Assembly (NCBI GenBank): GCA_921293015.1
Contig: OV121084.1
Span: 25,668,946 to 25,732,945 of the forward strand
DNA: 64,000 bases
Origin: Phorcus lineatus
Lineage: Eukaryota; Mollusca; Gastropoda; Trochida; Trochidae
Direction: 5' to 3'
Part shown: in pieces, positions 33,544 through 46,849 of the stretch
Position numbering within the stretch: position 1 is the stretch's first letter
Layout: the number at the start of each line of letters is the position of its first letter
Notes under the pieces: model-generated
What the model saw: the letters and a program-made list of their open reading frames with translations, nothing else
Database searches by the model: none
What the model was told of the DNA's origin: nothing
Program-made: the position numbers and the translations under genes

Positions 33544-35935
33544 ATTTTTGCAGACTGTGTTATTACCATATTCAACCTAATGGAGTCCCCTGCCCTGAAA
33601 TGCAGAACAGATCAATGACATTAAATTTTGGACACTGAATCTTATATGGAAAATATGAAGTCCAATATTACAATATGTTTGCCCTTGCATAGATAAGGCC
33701 ATATTTTGCAGTAATGCAAAATTGCACCTGATCAATGTTCCAAGTATAGTTAACAATTTGTTACCCTTACTTGTGAATTAAATTTTATTAGGTAAATTAC
33801 GGCAGATATGTATTTTTCACTCTAATTTTTCTGATAGAATTTATTAATGAAAATTTTACAAAAAAACCCACTAAACATTTTTAAAAAAAATTTCTGCTCC
33901 TAATAATAATTGAGAAAAAATTAAAGGCCACAATTACTATGATGTTTACACAAACACCACACATTTTTGACATGTTTAAGGAATAGAGATTAAGACAAAA
34001 ATAATGAAAACACAATCTGATGATTCTTTTCCTGTCAACATAAACGCCATGAACAAATGATCATGGAGTAATCCAATTTTGAACTTTTCAATGGCCATAA
34101 AAGCAATGGGTTACAGTTTTAACAAAACTCATAATATCTTGCAATAGAATTATTAATAGTTTCTTCTGTTGATATGCAAATGCTGTAACTTTATTAAGTG
34201 TCTTCACTTAGAATTTAATTAACAATAACTGGGGAAAAGAAATATTTTTCTATCAGCTTTTTGTAAGTGTTCAGTATTAATAACACCTCTGTACATATAT
34301 TTCTGAGTGGACATGAAACCTGAACTCAAATAAAAATAGGGGCCAGTGCATGAAATATAGTTCTCAATCAAATTCAAGTTTGTATGCCTCATTCCCAATA
34401 TTGAAAAACACTTTGGGGACCACCTGAATTTTCATGCAATATAATTCATACCCAATTGTTTTGAAATAAACTTAGGTTATGTTTATTTCATTCATGTATA
34501 TATTTACCATTAAATGTTGTGTGTTTTAATTTGAATTATCTTTAATTTATCTGAATACTGTATTCATATTTTTAGTATCAAGTTTTGCTAGGTTATTATC
34601 TATCTTATTAACTGGAGTATCAAACCTCTTCAGTCCCTCAAGATCCACCATTGTGAAAAGTTATCCCACCCTTTACGTTTGTGATTGAAAGTGAACGAAG
34701 AGCCATAAAATCCCACTCCTCAGCCTATAATACTATGAACATAAGCATTGTAACGATGAGGTATTTTATACAAAAATATTGTCACAGCATTTCTTTTTTT
34801 CTAGTATTAATTAGATTAGACCATTTTGATTTAAGTGTAAGGTTAAGTTTAAGGAATGGTATCAGTAAATTTGTTCTACATTTCCTTAGATACGACCGCC
34901 TTCGTGTGTCGATTTTTCCTTGTTTTCAGACAATATATTTTACATTATTTTGATATTTTTTACTTAAGGTGTTGATTTTTGTACAATATTTGTATTATCA
35001 TTTATTGTATTTTTAAAAATAGATGTATGTAAATCAGAATAGCAGCCAATTGTTCGTTTCTCGAAAAATCCTAAAAGACTAAATGCTTTTTATTTATGAA
35101 GAAAACAGATAAATTTGATTTAGTTTTTTTATCCTGTAGAAAACCTTAAAAAAATCAAAGAAATTAAAAACAAAAGGCACATCTACACATGCTGACTGAT
35201 CTAGATACCACGTTTCGTTTGGATAGGTCTTGCAGTTTTTGAGTTCTGCTCCGTAAACGATGTCGGACGAACGGACGGGTCCAATTTCAATATTCCCTGC
35301 CGGGGAATAAAAATGTGCAATCGCTGTGTATTTATGAGCCTATTTTCTTGTTTAATATATTTTATACCCAGGTCGTAGAAACCAAACAATGAAATAAAGG
35401 GAAAATATTATGGATTGTTGACCCTTGTTTAATCTTTCAAGATCTTATCAAAAGTGTCTGTTAACCCTCGTGATATTTCTTCAAAGGTCTGTTGAAATTG
35501 GTATGATGCTTTGCGAAAATGTACGTTCCATGTATACTGTGTATCTATGAAACATCATTTCAGTGAACCAAAATCCTCCCTGTTAAAAAAACTTATATCG
35601 ATATAAAAACAGCAATTTCTCACTTGCTCGCTGTCATCAATTTTATATTCCAGTTTCTTGCTTTTAATGACCAAATGTCAGAAACGCAATCATATTTTAC
35701 ATTCCTGATGCACAATCCAATCGAGTGTAAATTGAATGAAAACCACTAGGTGCATTCTTCAATTGTATCCCCACATGGTTTTCCAAAATTGGACAGGGAC
35801 TCCTTTCACAAAGCAACTTTTTTTTAAAGGTTAAACTTGACTCCCATTCTTTAACATTGCACTAAGGTTATCTCAAGGACGTATGATCACCTCATGGCTT
35901 TGAGACAGGAGGCTATGAACTGAATATAGAGCGTA
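33544..35935. other. CHURC1 3' flank, no further gene recognised
   Basis: AT-rich; candidate AATAAA signals are at 34329 and 34465. Near 35210-35300 there is a block with 'ccgtaaacgatgtcggacga' that resembles the head of the dispersed repeat at 32640-32670 in inverse orientation. Confidence 0.45.
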
Positions 35936-36110
35936 TAAGAATAAGAGCCTTTGGCTCTGTAGCTCAACAGACTATCAATAATTTGTTCTCTAAATGGTCA
36001 CAGGGCTATGGAATAATAAATTCCATTAATATAATCCTCATCAGTTTAGGAGTCTGTTCACAAGATTTTAGCTTTCTGTGCCTTTCCTTGTTCGAAAAAA
36101 TGTGTTTAGG
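35936..36110 (+). repeat. Single diverged copy of the ~150-bp dispersed repeat
   Basis: 'cctttggctctgtagctcaa' parallels 'ccattggctctgtagctaaa' at 15210. It is followed by 'ggtcacagggct', 'aattccattaat' and 'gagtctgttcacaagattttagctttct', as in the other copies. Confidence 0.55.
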
Positions 36111-36162
36111 GTGTGACCTCTTTGGCCCAGATAGGGTGGTTTAAACTCGTAACTTAAAATGA

Positions 36163-36603
36163 CTACCATTTGCAAACCTTTTTGCTCGACATTCCTTTGG
36201 CAACGTCTGAATAAGTCGATGAAGTCGTTTTTACAAAATACCTCTCCACCCTTCTTGCAATACAATAATCCTGTTCTCTTCGATCGAGTTTAGTCCAGCG
36301 ATGTTCTATCGAGGTAAAGGTATTGGATTTGGAAAGGTCACTGCAAGATTTTGATGTTCCAAGTTGCAAGGTTGTGGACCATGACGCATACTGCTTGTGA
36401 ATTACGTTATCAAGATGGATCAACTCCCTCTGTTGGTATATGTTCAGTCCGAAGAAGTTGTTGAACTGATTTTCTGCGAAATGTTTTGCTTGGTATCTCA
36501 CTTCGCAAATTCACACTGTGTCACCCAAATCTGTCGAGTAATTCTTGATGAAGGAACCAATGGGAGCGCCTCGAAGATCCTCTCTCAGTTCATCTTGGTT
36601 CAC
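36163..36603 (-). pseudogene. Broken coding-like sequence of unknown origin
   Basis: The minus-strand frame 36514-36603 ('DELREDLRGAPIGSF', 'KNYSTDLGDTV') and the frame 36163-36510 ('HFAENQFNNFFGLNIYQQ', 'SKSCSDLSKSNTF') are in the same phase and separated by one TGA (36511-36513). Near 36265 a second frame ('FIDLFRRCQRNVEQKGLQM') looks more protein-like than the first, suggesting a frameshift. The composition is coding-like but I cannot name a family. It could be a decayed retrocopy, a transposon remnant, or chance. Confidence 0.3.
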
Positions 36604-36619
36604 TTAGAGAACTTTTGAA

Positions 36620-39600
36620 AGATTTGCACGGTGTACAGATCGAGACACTGCATCGGGTTGTTTTTCCATAAACTGTTCACGTTGTAGATGATCTGGAAAG
36701 TAATCATTATCCTTTTGTCTAAAGCAAATAGGAAATTATTCGTTCATTTTTTTCTCAGCATCATTCAACCAACTGTGAACTATGAAAAAATAACAACGCT
36801 TGCTACATTCATATTTTTATATCAAAATTTATTTGCCACAAGATATCAAAAAGGTTTGATTTGAAAATATGAACAAGCTTTTGTTTGTTAATAAATGCAT
36901 ACATACACTATACAAATATCAATATAACTAAATTTGTCCTTTCCTTCTGAACCCAGCTTACATTAAAAGACAAATTTTTGAAAGCTTTATTTCCCTCAAA
37001 GGGCTTATGATTTCTAAATTATATCTCTTTCTCTATCCAATTTTTAACCTAAAAGTTAGGAAACAGTTGTCAGTATTTCGGAAAAAGTCGTCAATATCTC
37101 ACGTAAATAGTTTGTCGAACTAGTCAATAGTCTGGCATCAATCAGAACATCATGTAGCTCGTGTTGCACGTGCCGAGTACACATTTGATGCAAAGCATGC
37201 TGGACATGCAGTCTCGGGTTACGTGCAGTTAAAAGAATGTACTGACGGCGTAAGGATAAGTCGTTTGGACAAATGTAAATCGAATATTTCTTTACAAAAT
37301 TATTGTGCTGCGGCTTTATTAAACGTAGTTTTCCGGCTAAGACCTTTCACTAAAACAATGCATGCTACCGCTAGCCATATTATGGCGTACATTTTTCATA
37401 TTGCATTGATATAAACGTATTTTTTATAGACTTAATTAAGTTGCTTTAAGTCTTTTATTCCTTTTGTCAAAAAAGTCCGTAATTTTAGGGTACTTATTGA
37501 AAGAAATCTTAACGTCTTAACAAACGTTTATTATCTAGAAATAAAAGCATATTTGTTGGAAGAATGTCTTTTCACTTCACTTTCACCATATTCCAGTTTT
37601 AAAAAGTTAGGAAAAATCAACTTTTAGAAATTGATTATATCATGGTCATCTCCATATCATTAAAGTGAAACTAGAAGGTAAGCCCTGAATAGCAAAAGCC
37701 TTCAACTTTTCTTCATAATTGTCATTATATAATTGATATTAACTGGAAAGTAAACGTTATTAACTTAGTTTTAATTCATATTGAAAGAACTTGAAGGTCA
37801 AGAAATGACCACGACATCGTATTCAGTCAGGAGAATGGACACCGTGCGTCCAGAATACAACAGTGCGTGAGTTCATAACGTGATGGACTAAATTGACTCT
37901 AATGCTGTAATGATAGTTCATCTGCCCCACTCAGTCGAAATAAAACATCTCTCCCGTGCCTTTTGATTTATAACCTTTCTTGTGCTGAACAAATGTGTCA
38001 ATTAAATTGAGGGATTTCAAGTTGAATCATCGAGTTAAAGCATAGCGACACCCGTAATCCCTTCGCAACCATTGATTAAATGCTTCGACTATAGCGCAAG
38101 CGAGGAATTCCACGGCATTTAGAGTTATGTTACATTCAAAGGAATGTCTGTCTTAAAAAGCCGAGTTTGTCATCGGAAAAAGGACACGTGCCGTGGACAA
38201 TTATGAGTTAATAAGAGCTGACACATTACCCGGCTCTCCAAATCACCAGCACAGAAGAGTTCTAACAAAGGGAGACAATCTGGAAGACAAATAGGAGGAG
38301 AGCGTGGTCACTTGGAGGACAATGGGAAAGGGGGTCCCAAATGTCACACGATTTGTCCGCAACAAAGCACGTGACTCACCAAAATCCTTAGTCACGCTGG
38401 CAGGGCTCTAGGGGTACCACTACAAACTTCTGAATAAAATTTACCGAAACGTAAACAAAGAAATATTCCGCTAAACTAAAGGATTTGTTTTTGCATGGCC
38501 ACAGGGAAATTGCGACAAATCGGTTTAAGGCCAAAGCGTATAGGCTTTCTTCTGACCGGCTTCCTTCGTTATAGATCGTTTGAAAGTTTAACAAGGACGT
38601 GGAGAGATCAAACACAGTGAATAATTAACACGGACAGTTAGTCATGCCGCCACACAAAGAGACGGGCTCATTCACAAAGCAGTTGATAACTTCCTCTGTC
38701 TTTAAGAAAGGTAATACTGTCACTGATTGGTGTAACAACTCTCAAAAGTTATTTCAAAAGTTTTAGCTCTTTGAACCATTTACGAATTCACCATACTGCA
38801 CGTAATCTACATACAAAGTTAAAACAAAGTAATTTTTTTACCAAATATTGAAAAGTCTTTGAAGGGCATTTAGAAGTGATATACAAAAGGAAAACAAGAT
38901 TTTCTGGTAAACAACTTCTTTTATGCTTACTCCAACAGGTGGAATGTAGGGAATGCATTAATAATCATTTGTAAATTGGTAAATTCAAGGACGTGTCTAA
39001 GAACACACCTTGATATATTCAACTATTAGTAAGTCCGGAAAATCTTTTTTTCCTTAATCATTTAAAACTTATTCATGATTGAGTAGATCTCGGGAAATCG
39101 GCAACATGCTCTGGTTATTGAATTTTTTCGAAACTTTAATTTCAAAGACAAAACTATGATCAAACTTCTCACCATTACATTGCGGGTTTAGTCAAATCTT
39201 TTGTTCTAAATGTCGTCGGCGACATCGTAGACTATAACAATCACAATCAATGTCATGAGTATATTTATTTTACAACATACAATATATTACAATTAATCCG
39301 AACGTGACATAACTTTTTTCATAACAAGGTTAAGTGATATGCATGTACAAAATACTAATTTAATTTATGAGCACTTTCAACTCACCTTTCCATAACAGTT
39401 GCTGAACAAAAGTACTTTTAACTTTGCAATAAGTCTTTGTTTAAAATTCATATACATGATTTTCCATACGGTTTTTTCTCTAATGCTCGAACACTACATT
39501 GATAATCTTACACAATAACGACGAAATAATATAACTATAATATTATGGATCATATGTAGCTGAAATTATTGTTAAAATGTTGTTTTAGATTCCTGAAATA

Positions 39601-41226
39601 TTTCTGAAAGATAGGTTGACGAAGTCAAACACCTAATATACGAGTGATATTTCTTCAGGTTTTAAAATAGTGAAACAAATTTTTGTTCTGCAGCTGTAAA
39701 TACAACTTTACAATGAAAACAGTTTGGTTAACAATTATTTTATTACAGAATAAAACATATAAGATAAGTTGCTGTTTACTTGTGACAATGAAGTCAAAAT
39801 TTTGTAAAATTTTAAACTTGTTACTAGCATGTTTTAAACGGTAGTATAATTGAAGTAAGATTAGCACGAAATTTGAGGGGACATTCTAATTCTTTTACCT
39901 CTGTTGATGGACATTATCAAATTTATCGAAGAATTAAATCCAATTTAAAATGTTATTCATAGCTAACCACTATAAAATTATAGAAAGTCCTTTCAACATT
40001 CACTTTATATATCAACTGTGGTTTAAACGAAAAGACTAAAGTCAGGCATTTGAAATCGGAAACACTTGCCTCATATAGAGCATTCAAATTCCTTGAAGGG
40101 CTGTTAGAAATGGTAAACATTAAAACAGCAAGATCTATTTATAAAGCTTCATTGAGCAACTTGATGAAGGAGTAAGCATATACTCAGAAACGTCGTGATT
40201 TTCAAAATAAAGAAGTTGTTTTTAAAAAAAAGTGAAATATAACATAGTGTACTAAAAAGGCGGTCAAAAAGAATTCAGAATAACTTTGTTACTTCTAGTA
40301 AAAACAAGCGCGTATGTGAAGCGATTTATCGAAAAGATCACAAATGATCAAATTTATTCACATTTTTATCTCCGATTGTCAACCATTAGTAACTGCTTGA
40401 TGCAACAAATGACGTGTATTGAAATGACAGGTAAGTTATATATAGACTTTATGTCAATCATTAGTCTACAGGTATACTCATACTTACATGTATCTATTTG
40501 TAATAACACGTAATTACGATAAGAATATTTCAAAAAAAAGAAATTGGTAAGTACAAAATATCTAACAAGTATTTAATCAATTTCTATGTAAATTAATTTA
40601 GTACTTTTACAAGTAAAATATATTAAAATTGTCAATACTGTGTAAATCAATTGAGTGCTGAAAATGAATAAGAGAAAGATAGCCATCTTTTATTCAAGTT
40701 TTATATGATACAAATATGAAAAAAACATGAGTAAAATCCGACATACACCACAAATTGGCTTATAAGCCATTAAACTATTGATTATTGTGAAGTTTATTTA
40801 AAACATATAGGGTAAAATATTTTATAATAAATAACTCATTAATTACTCCTAATCCGGTCTTCCATAAATCTAAAATTCACATATGAGTGTCAAAATTAGT
40901 TCTTACAATAAACCCCCTTCTCTTTCATCGTTGATTTTTTCCCACGATGCAATGAGACGAAAATAAAACCAGTCAAACCATTGGGGTCTTTAAAAACCCA
41001 TTCTTCTAAGATTTAATTTTCTTTTTTCATCATGAACATCCGACGTTCTTTGTAACCCACGCAAAATTTGCAATCTTGGAATTATTTCCTTAACTAATTT
41101 TGGACAGACACCAGTGCCCTATCAAACTTCAAAGACAGAAGAACGACCTTCCTAAAACGTTATGATGTAAAAGCCAACTTTTACTATCCTGGCCACTAAA
41201 GCGTAAAATTTCTTGACAAAAGAAAC
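36620..41226. other. No gene recognised
   Basis: Long AT-rich stretch with only short frames. No splice-bounded coding block, repeat array or RNA gene was seen. Confidence 0.45.
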
Positions 41227-41255
41227 GGGGGGGGGGGGGGGGGGGGGGGGGGGGG
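41227..41255. repeat. Poly-G run of 29
   Basis: An uninterrupted run of 29 G on the plus strand, able to form stacked G-quadruplexes. It may also be prone to length error in assembly. Confidence 0.9.
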
Positions 41256-41340
41256 TCATTTTTGAAGAATGATCTCTTAAGAATTTGAAGATGATTTTCT
41301 AAACAAAGAGAACACATTTTCATTGTTCCAAAAGCTGACC

Positions 41341-41405
41341 CACTCCCCCTCCCCACTCCCCCTCCCCTCCCTTACCCTAATTATGTCCAGGAGGGGGGGG
41401 GGGGG
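41341..41405. repeat. C-rich/G-rich low-complexity pair
   Basis: A stretch of CCCCCT/CCCC units (41341-41375) is followed within 20 bases by 13 G (41393-41405). The two could pair with each other, or with the poly-G run at 41227. Confidence 0.75.
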
Positions 41406-41409
41406 TTAT

Positions 41410-44400
41410 GGCTAGGGGTATGATGATTAATCCTCACATGCATGAAGTTATGCGGTTTGGGGGGATTTTGGGGCCAAGTACAATGGACGGAGGGACGGAG
41501 GGTTTCCCCCTCTAACTAGGGCCAAGATTCAAAGCGCTTGACAAGCTACGGTGGTGACTCATTACAGAACTCGAGCTCAGATATTAATCATCAACTGATG
41601 ACCCTGAAGGTCAACAGCAAACTGACCACTTGAAACTGAGAAAATTAATAAATTATAACTGTTCTGCATTCTCATGAATTGTAAAAAAAACCTTAAATAT
41701 TCTCATTCTGTAATAAATCTTTGCGAGGCCAACAGGATGATACGAGTTTACTTTAAAAAATCGTATTTTGTTACTTAGATATCAGTTCAAATCCGGTCAA
41801 TATCAATCTAGTCAGGATTCGCGGAGAGTTTTTGTGTTGTAATATTTATTGTTTCATTATATCTGAAATGATGGAAAGCTGTTTAATAACGATATGAATT
41901 TTTACATAATTTATTGTAAACTTAGTAACGGAATTTGTGATTTAAAAATGTTGAAATGCCGTTTAGTTAAAGTTCAATACTATTTGCTATCAAATTGACC
42001 AAGTTATGTTTAGAACAGTTAGTGCTTGCATGACGTAACTGACATAGTTAAGTAAATCTTTCCTACAAATATACATTTTTGTTGTTTAAGAATCGGTTAT
42101 GTACTCTTTTAAACTTTAGACGTGAAATTGTTTTCTGAGATAAGCTTTTCAAAATATATATACATTGCACAAATAAAACGAATTGAATATACATCATAAA
42201 AAACCATTTGAATATTCGGATACCAACTATTTACCCCCAGGTCATTCTCAAGACGAGCCAACCAAACTGTAGTGAAATCGTGTTATCATATGGCATAGAT
42301 ACTCTGATATGGGACATTCAGAAACAAATATAAGCGATACTGAGTGATTTTAATTGACATCAAACGTCCCATTTCAAATTTTGCCCAAATTCCATTTATG
42401 CTTATTCAAATAGAAATTATCTCACATGATATTCTTCTTCATATGCCAAATATACAAGTTTGACCGATGAAAACTGAACCGAAGCTAAATAACTGCTATT
42501 AGGCAGAAGTCGATATAAACGTCCCATTTGCATGAATACTAGTTATATAACCTATCAAACAACTCGTAAGTGTAACAATCGCGACCTTTTTCTTTTGATA
42601 TAAAATCTACCGATCGATTACAATGACAATACTTTCACTAACAGTATATTCTTTACGATACAATAAAACCACTGATGTTTAGCAACCTGACTTCAACCAC
42701 TCAAGGGGTGACTCTTTAAAAAAGAATCATGATCTCAATAATGAGAGATATACTGTTCAACACTACACGTTTACACACAACAATTAACATCAAAAAGAAA
42801 GCGAATAACTTTCTTACATTTTCCACATTTATTTCGAACATACAATTGATTACAATTTGACCAAGTTACAATGAGAAACGAGAAAGTGTTTTAAACGTGA
42901 CCCGTAAGTGGAATCCTTATGGATTATTATTTCTTTCGTTATTCTGATCTAAATACCTGACCAAGACATATTGCAGGTGAGTTTTCAAAACGTTGAATTA
43001 ACTCAGATTAAGAAAATAACGGATTTGATTAAAATGGTCAAACTCGATCAACCTCTTGAATATGTATCTGGATTTAATTAGCAAAGAGGTAATTCACTAA
43101 GATAATTCACCTATTATCATTTCAAAATATCAACTATTTTGTCTCTCTGATATTAACTATCAACATATATTGCTCTTTGATCCTTAAAAAGAAGGGGCGT
43201 AATTTGTAGATTAAGAGTGCACATACCTTCTTCACCTCTGCATAATGTTTACATAGATATAACAACCAAAACAAAATAATGAAAGAAAAATTGGTATATA
43301 CATAAACAAGCTTAAAAAGTATTTTCGACACGATGTAAAAATTCAAACGCTAAATACTTTTGATAAAGAAATCAGTTTAGGTACATTACAGTTTGAATAT
43401 TGAAAGAAACGTAACTCATTTCGAAGTGCCTGTAATGTAAAATCACTTCCAAGGAGTTATCTCCCTTAAACCACTGTCTTTGACAATAATCTATTCGATT
43501 TTGTTCATTCACATTAACCATTGAGTAAATTGAAAATGTCTAAATTGCTTCATTCTGAAAAACATTGGGATTTCGTTTAATTATAGGTGATATTATCCCT
43601 TGCATTTGTCGCTTCAAAGTAGATGGTCAAAAATGATTTTATTTTAAGTGTTTTTATATTTTACCTAGCCCTTTAAAATGGATTGTAAAAATATTTTACC
43701 TCTATTTGACCATAATAACGCTTTTAAAATTACTTAACATTTTTTCCGAAATAGTAAGCGAAGCAACCTTATGAACAGCGAAAACGGGCAGTAGAAATTA
43801 TTCAGGTGAGAGCGTGAACCAACTAGGAGTAACATATTGTCTCACTTTGTAATTATGGTACATAGTATCTCTTAATGATACAAAAGTTGAAAATGGTAAA
43901 CAAAATGTAGATGTTACCGGTGGATCCATAAATTTGGAATTTAGAATACGGGGAATGTATGATATATATGAAAAAGGGAGGTAATGAAGTAATTTGATTA
44001 GGTATAGATAAAAGAAATCATGAACGATCATGTTATTAAGTACTAAACGCAGAATACTTTGATTGTTCTGTAACAGATTTGTATATGCAACCCATCTGTT
44101 TATAAATATGAAATGATTTATCATAACACATACAAAAGGCAACAAAGGAGAGCGAAACTGAACGTTAAGAAACTTATGACAGGAAAATCATGTACTCGTC
44201 ATATCATGGTTATAATCCCAGGCCGAAGAAAAATTAATTAAAAACACTTTTTACTGATAATGATATCAAGGTATAGTCATCAAGTCTGGGCAAAGAATAT
44301 TACTCTAATGTACCGTCCGGACGAACGTCTTTTGTTTTTGTTCTTCTCCTTGTTAAGATAATTATGACATTTCGGCTGACAGGGCAGATGACGAGGAAAT

Positions 44401-45150
44401 GTGTTCGGTGCCATCTTAGGTGCCAGGTTCGAAGAACAATAGCATTTTGTGTAAGACTTGGCGACAAATCACGGCACATCAGCCAACGACGACCAGATAA
44501 CGTTTCCTTGACTCGGATTTGGAATGAGTCATATTTCTATTATTACATTAATCAAACTAATCGCTTTGTATCTCAACTTGACCCTGGCTTACGTTGCAGG
44601 TCACATGGCGATAAATAAATCACGTGACATGAAGACACCGGTCATGTGACATGTCACACTCTCCTGTTGTTAAATCAAACGTTTGTCTTCGTTTTAAGGA
44701 TTTACAAATATTCATGTTGTTTGATTTCCCCCAAACTAATCCTTATTTCAATAATCACACTTTAGCTGACCAAAGGACATGAGTCACGGATGATCCTCTT
44801 ATCAATACTTATCAATGTTACATGGAATTAAAACGCCGTTTATTATATGTTGGTTAAAAAAGATAGTTATGTAAAATGTGTGGTTTGAATAATCAACCTT
44901 GTACAATTCAATATATATAATGGTACATGTATATGATTTACCTTCCCTTTGAATTAAATGAAAGGAGCGGGCCGAGTGTTTTCGTTTGGAAGGTTCAACC
45001 CTTTCCATGTTTAATTGTGAATGAATAGGTCTTTTTACGAACCTTAAAGTTGAATCTGAAATCTAAACAAAACCTCGAAGAATCATGAAAATAATTTTAA
45101 AAATTGTTATCTCCAACAATAAAATTTAGACGTTTGAGGTGTTTTGTTCG
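41410..45150. other. No gene recognised
   Basis: AT-rich. The minus-strand 115-codon frame at 43798-44145 is hydrophobic and resembles nothing I know. A typical short 'gagttatctcccttaaa' block lies near 43454. Confidence 0.4.
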
Positions 45151-46244
45151 AGTACCACTACAGAAATGACTTGGTTTCCTGAATCCGGGAAACCACAAGT
45201 AAAGTGGGTAATTGGGGTATCCAGTTGGTATCCATTCACTGAAACTAAGTAACTTGGTTTCCAGCTACAATCCATTTTGGATTCTTTGATTTGTATATAT
45301 CCATATATGGAAACCAACATGAAACTGTGGTCATAAGTATCGTGTTCGTTTCCATTTCTGGAAAGTGAAAATGATGATTTCTTTGAATGGAAACTAACAT
45401 GAAACCATAATGTTAAGTTTCATGTTGGTTTCCAATCTTGTTTTGAACTAAATGAATAGATTGACAAATTATTTAGTTTTATCATAAGCAGTTTTGTTTG
45501 ACTAGTATGGCATTCACTTGGTATCCATACACTGAAACTGAGTAACTTGGTTTCCTACTGGAATCCATTTGGCATTCAGGTTTTATATATTTCCGGAATG
45601 GAAACCAACAAGATACGATGGTTGCGCGTATCTATACTATGACTGTGTGGCTTCAAGATTAACCCTAGAAAACATCTAGAAAATTGCAATACTTCGACTA
45701 CATCGTGGCAATGTTTAAACTTTGAGTCAAATCCTGTTTAAGGAGCAAAATAGTTTTCCATCATCTTAAGATCGTTTACAAATTATTAACATCAACGGAG
45801 AAGATTTAATATTCAAGATAAAAACAATGCATCAAAGTTTACATAAGAACACTCATTTTATCGATATGTTGAATTGAATAGAATAGAGGTTTTCCTTTAG
45901 TGTGTTATGAATCAATGATATCGTCGTTATAAGAAATTTACGTTTCATATTCAGTTACAAAAGGATTTAAGTGAATGTTGTTGACATGAACAGTAATCGG
46001 CTATATTGATGGAGATGGGCGGAGCCTATAATGTATTAATGGACGAAAGAAATGTGAAGTGAAAAAGTATCAATTGTCCACCACGGTAAATAGTCTTGAA
46101 TGTTGATTGTTACCATTATAGCTAAATCCCTTTATCGGTCAATAAGTTGTAAACATATTTGGTTGTTTGTTTAGTAAAGGACACCAGTTACTCAGCATAG
46201 AGAAATATAATCTCTATGATCAGCTTGCAAACAAATGATTCGAT

Positions 46245-46490
46245 ATGGACTGTTGAAAACGCCTGAATTAGTAACATGTGCAGCTTTTGAGTTAGCGTTA
46301 ATATTTGAACTCATAATTAAGGAAGAAATAATGTTTCTTAAGACACCCCTGAAAATGAACCAATTTCTTAAGCACAGTTGCATTGAATATTTCCGGTCTT
46401 ACAAAATTGGCTTTGTAACCTGTATGCGTACATATTTGCAGAATAATATCTTTGATAGGTTACCTTAATGTTGGTCGTTAGAGATATAAA
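46245..46490 (+). repeat. Dispersed repeat, partner of 24235-24610, inside the CACTA-like element
   Basis: Same orientation and block order as 24235-24610, but without the central extra sequence. The 77-codon frame across it is not conserved in the partner and is probably chance. Confidence 0.55.
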
Positions 46491-46849
46491 CATATGCGTA
46501 TTTCATTGTAAACAGATAAAATATTAACTAAAGATAACAAATAATTTTTGTAAAGAATTAACTAAAGGAAACTAACAATTCAATATTCAATAGAAACAAA
46601 AATAAAATTAGGAATATCTTGTATTTGATACATCATTTCCTTATTTCAGCCAAAAAGATGTTCATAGAATACTATTACTTTCTGAAAAACCTAAGAATTA
46701 AGAATACGTTTTTTTAACACAACCATTTGACATAACCTTTTCAAATACTCTTCTGTTAGTAAATCATCACCTTCATCGTATCTCTACAACATTAAATACA
46801 TTTCGCTTCACTCCTTAAGAGGCTAGACAAAATCTACCAATCAGAACCT

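Noticed and set aside
41129-41356. 75-codon minus-strand frame with a proline run
   Set aside because: The proline run is the translated 29-G tract; the rest is unremarkable.
43798-44145. 115-codon hydrophobic minus-strand frame
   Set aside because: Considered as a membrane protein or reverse-transcriptase fragment, but no motif, no splice signals and strongly AT-driven codons.
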